DNA of 64,000 nt from an uncultured Alphaproteobacteria bacterium (GTDB taxonomy: Bacteria > Pseudomonadota > Alphaproteobacteria > Methylaequorales > Methylaequoraceae): positions 1 to 64,000 of the forward strand of contig CABZJY010000001.1 of NCBI GenBank assembly GCA_902526175.1, written 5' to 3'. The translations under genes were made by a program, and so were the position numbers. Under the pieces are notes generated by a model. The model searched no databases and was not told the origin of the DNA. It saw nothing but the letters and a program-made list of their open reading frames with translations. Positions 61,312-64,000 of this stretch are shown here, piece after piece (position 1 is the stretch's first letter; the number at the start of each line of letters is the position of its first letter).

Positions 61312-61437
61312 ATGGATTGTGGTTGTGGCCGAAGTCCAACTGGCAAATGCATTGGTTGGCATGATCTTACTGAAGAAGATTATTTAAAAAAATTAGAATT
61401 GTTTAAAAAGAAATCTCAAAACAAAAGTAAAAAGTAG
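61312..61437 (+). CDS. Small conserved-looking Cys protein (41 aa)
   Basis: Own translation: MDCGCGRSPTGKCIGWHDLTEEDYLKKLELFKKKSQNKSKK*. Not in ORF track. Confidence 0.65.
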   Translation: MDCGCGRSPTGKCIGWHDLTEEDYLKKLELFKKKSQNKSKK

Positions 61438-61509
61438 AAATAAAAACTAATTTTTATTTTTTCTTATTTTGCGATTGAATTTTATATCAATTATTTTTAG
61501 TATTATTAT

Positions 61510-61580
61510 GGGGGAGTCTTAATTTATATTTACATCAAATAGAAATATACTTAAAAAAGAAACGATAAATTTTCTCCCCC
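61510..61580. other. Candidate structured RNA/DNA element (two-part stem)
   Basis: GGGGGAG(61510-61516)/CTCCCCC(61574-61580) and AATTTAT(61521-61527)/ATAAATT(61565-61571) nest into one hairpin in intergenic DNA. Confidence 0.4.
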
Positions 61581-61639
61581 TTCATTAAGCTGAAACATAA
61601 ATGTTAAAAACTATGATGTTTTTTAACAGTAGTAAAATG

Positions 61640-61879
61640 CTACCTTTTCAAATTTTTTTTCTTCTTTCTTATTTTGTTAATTATTTCATTATCCTCTTCA
61701 TCTAAAATACAAATACGTGTTCTTACACCTCTCATTCTTTCAAATGAATTTTTTGGAAACTTGCATTCAAAAGCTTTATCGTAAACATTAACAACTTTTT
61801 TACTAATGGATTCTTTATCTTTTAAAAATAAAAAAATAAATATAAATGAAGGTAAAAGATATTTACATTTTTTTATCAT
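61640..61879 (-). CDS. Hypothetical small protein
   Basis: 79-aa ORF with N-terminal hydrophobic stretch. Confidence 0.4.
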   Translation of the reverse strand: MIKKCKYLLPSFIFIFLFLKDKESISKKVVNVYDKAFECKFPKNSFERMRGVRTRICILDEEDNEIINKIRKKKKNLKR

Positions 61880-62050
61880 TTAGATTATTAATTATTAATT
61901 TGTTAAAATAAATTCAAGAGTTTTAAATTTATTTCAAAAAAAAATGGATGTAATGTTTGTCAAGATGTCTAATACATGATTTAAAATTTAGGATTTTATT
62001 TATATATACAATATTTGTAGGTTATGCAAAATTATTATAGAATGTAAGTT

Positions 62051-62209
62051 ATGATTGGTAAAAAAACAAATATTGAAGAAACTTGTTGTAAGTACACTTG
62101 TTGTGTAGATGGTTGTTGTAGTGAGGAATGTAAAACTGGAAAGTGCAGTAGCACTTGTTGCAGTGATGGATGTTGCAGTGACTCAAATAACTGTTGCTCT
62201 GAGCATTAA
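62051..62209 (+). CDS. Cysteine-rich metallothionein-like miniprotein (52 aa)
   Basis: Own translation: MIGKKTNIEETCCKYTCCVDGCCSEECKTGKCSSTCCSDGCCSDSNNCCSEH*; 14 Cys of 52 residues. Not in ORF track. Confidence 0.6.
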   Translation: MIGKKTNIEETCCKYTCCVDGCCSEECKTGKCSSTCCSDGCCSDSNNCCSEH

Positions 62210-62591
62210 ATTTATTTATCAAACAATTTAACGCATTTTATGTTATTAAATTTCGATAAATCTACTCCGCTGCAACCGAATTTTTATTATTGTGCAGATA
62301 AAAAAAACCTATTATTTTACTCTTTTCTTTCCAAGAATACATACCATAACAAATAAATTAAAACCAAAAGTACAAATTCTTCTGTTATAAGAACTTTTTT
62401 ATTTTTGAAAACTAGTTTTGATTTGTAATTTCTATTTTATTACAAAATTTAATTTTTTGTTTAAAGCGTAACTGAAATTTAATAATTCTATTATATTTAC
62501 CATAATTTATAATTCATAATAAATAATAACAAATTTTATTAAAACTTATTAAAGATTTCAATATAAATTGTTAACCTAAATAAAGGTTTAA

Positions 62592-63140
62592 ATGAAAAAT
62601 ATAAACAGATATAAGAATATTTCCTATAAAATAAATCATAGTGAACTTTCTTTACGAAGTTTAAAGGTAGAAGACACATCAGAAAAATATTTAGGCTGGA
62701 TGAATGATATCGAAATAGTCAAATTTACAGAGCAAAAAAATAAAAAACATAATTTTCAAGATATTAAAAATTATGTTGATGAAAAACAAAGTTCTAAATT
62801 TGATCTACTATTCGGAATATTTCATAATTCTGATCATATTGGAAATATTAAGCTTGGACCTATAAACTTTAATCATAAAATATCTGAAATATCTTTTTTC
62901 ATTGGTGAAAAAAAATATATGAATAAAGGTATAATGACAAAAGTAATCAAATATTTAATAAACTTTTCTTTCAAAAAACTTAGTTTAGAAAAAATAACTG
63001 CTGGATGTTATTCAAATAACCTAGGTTCAAAAAAAGTTTTATTAAAATGTGGTTTTACAATAGAGGGTAAAAGAAGAAGGCACGTCATATATGAAAAAAA
63101 AAGAATTGATACCTTAATCTTTGGTATTTTAAAAAAATAG
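62592..63140 (+). CDS. GNAT N-acetyltransferase (RimJ/RimL-like)
   Basis: LSLRSLKVEDTSEKYLGWMNDIEIVKFTE, FFIGEKKYMNKGIMTKVIKYLINFSF, SNNLGSKKVLLKCGFTIEGKRR. Confidence 0.85.
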   Translation: MKNINRYKNISYKINHSELSLRSLKVEDTSEKYLGWMNDIEIVKFTEQKNKKHNFQDIKNYVDEKQSSKFDLLFGIFHNSDHIGNIKLGPINFNHKISEISFFIGEKKYMNKGIMTKVIKYLINFSFKKLSLEKITAGCYSNNLGSKKVLLKCGFTIEGKRRRHVIYEKKRIDTLIFGILKK

Positions 63141-63449
63141 CTAATATCTATTTTTAATATTCTAAACCATCAACTCTTAATTAGAAAATTTTTATATTAA
63201 TTGACTCAATCAACTTAATTTTTAACTTTATAAAATAAAAAGAATAAAATATAGCTTGGTAATCCACTGTTCTAATGATGGGGCCATATTGAAAAACTAG
63301 TAATTGCTTGCATATTGTTATTTTATGATTTCACTTTTCTTTCTATTCAATGGTAACCGAGTTGAAGTCATAGTAGGTATTTTACAGCACGCTATATAAC
63401 CTTACTTTCTTGATTCTATTAACCTTTGAAGCAACTAAATCTTTGAATT

Positions 63450-63917
63450 TTATTTCCAGGAACCTTCATTTATGCCTGAGGTAAATGGGTCATCAAATCC
63501 AGAACCTATTGCTCCTTCATTGATACCTGAAGTGAACGGATCATCAAATCCGGAACCTATTGCTCCTTCATTTATACCTGAAGTGAACGGATCATCAAAT
63601 CCGGAACCTATTGCTCCTTCATTTATACTTGAAGTAAACGGATCATCAAATCCAGAACCTATTGCTCCTTCATTGATACCTGAAGTGAACGGATCATCAA
63701 ATCCGGAACCTATTGCTCCTTCATTAATACTTGAAGTAAACGGATCATCAAATCCAGAACCTATTGCTCCTTCATTGATACCTGAAGTGAACGGATCATC
63801 AAATCCGGAACCTATTGCTCCTTCATTAATACTTGAAGTAAACGGATCATCAAATCCACCTGAAACTAAATTACTTGTACTGATTAATATTGACAGAAAA
63901 AACACTAAAATTTTCAT
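63450..63917 (-). CDS. Secreted tandem-repeat protein (17-aa repeat)
   Basis: Signal peptide MKILVFFLSILISTSNLVSG followed by eight GFDDPFTS[S/G]INEGAIGS units. Confidence 0.75.
   Translation of the reverse strand: MKILVFFLSILISTSNLVSGGFDDPFTSSINEGAIGSGFDDPFTSGINEGAIGSGFDDPFTSSINEGAIGSGFDDPFTSGINEGAIGSGFDDPFTSSINEGAIGSGFDDPFTSGINEGAIGSGFDDPFTSGINEGAIGSGFDDPFTSGINEGSWK
63462..63857. repeat. 51-bp tandem repeat array (about 8 units)
   Basis: Near-identical 51-bp units, with two A/B variants giving an exact 102-bp higher-order repeat. Confidence 0.95.
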
Positions 63918-64000
63918 AATATAATTTTACCTCAAACCAATGAATTTTTAAACATAAGAATATTAATTATTTTGGCAGCTACTACATATATATTAAAATA

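Noticed and set aside
62210-62590. Possible tRNA or small RNA in the gap after the Cys-rich ORF
   Set aside because: No cloverleaf or convincing stem found; only a 5-bp CTGCA/TGCAG pairing.
63462-63857. Regular repeats resembling a CRISPR array
   Set aside because: Units are contiguous 51-bp coding repeats without unique spacers, and no cas genes are present.
63472-63924. Plus-strand 150-aa ORF of NGSSNPEPIAPS[F/L]I repeats
   Set aside because: Antisense of the repeat array: a 51-bp unit with no stop stays open in the opposite frame. The minus strand has the signal peptide and the better gene structure.

Overview
This is a low-GC, gene-dense bacterial chromosomal segment. Gene content and order (recA-alaS, purB-C-S-Q-L-bolA-grxD, cimA-gltX-nadE, DksA of alphaproteobacterial type) suggest a streamlined marine alphaproteobacterium; taxonomy is inferred from gene content only. 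Main blocks: (i) 1-3.5 kb: methyltransferase, grxC, a nitrilase-family ORF that runs head-on into a fragment of alaS (abnormal junction), recA, dksA; (ii) 4-13 kb: NAD-type formate dehydrogenase module (fused FdsG/FdsB, FdsA, OFA-type transporter, mobA, fdhD, moaA); (iii) 13-20.3 kb: nadK, argE and a nearly complete queuosine cluster (queA, tgt, queF, queD, queE, queC, queG); (iv) 22.5-33 kb: surface-polysaccharide island (flippase, methyltransferases, desaturase, glycosyltransferases, epimerase, SxtJ/DUF5989/carbamoyltransferase cassette); (v) a TonB-dependent receptor behind an unusual palindromic AT-rich leader; (vi) 36.6-56.5 kb: housekeeping genes; (vii) 56.5-64 kb: accessory stretch of small hypothetical proteins. 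The last block includes a 14-cysteine 52-aa metallothionein-like ORF and a secreted protein built of 17-aa perfect repeats; several small ORFs there are absent from the supplied track. No tRNA, rRNA, CRISPR array or transposase was recognised. The most interesting items are the nitrilase/alaS junction, the Cys-rich miniprotein, the tandem-repeat protein, the TonB-receptor leader, and the SxtJ-DUF5989-carbamoyltransferase cassette.
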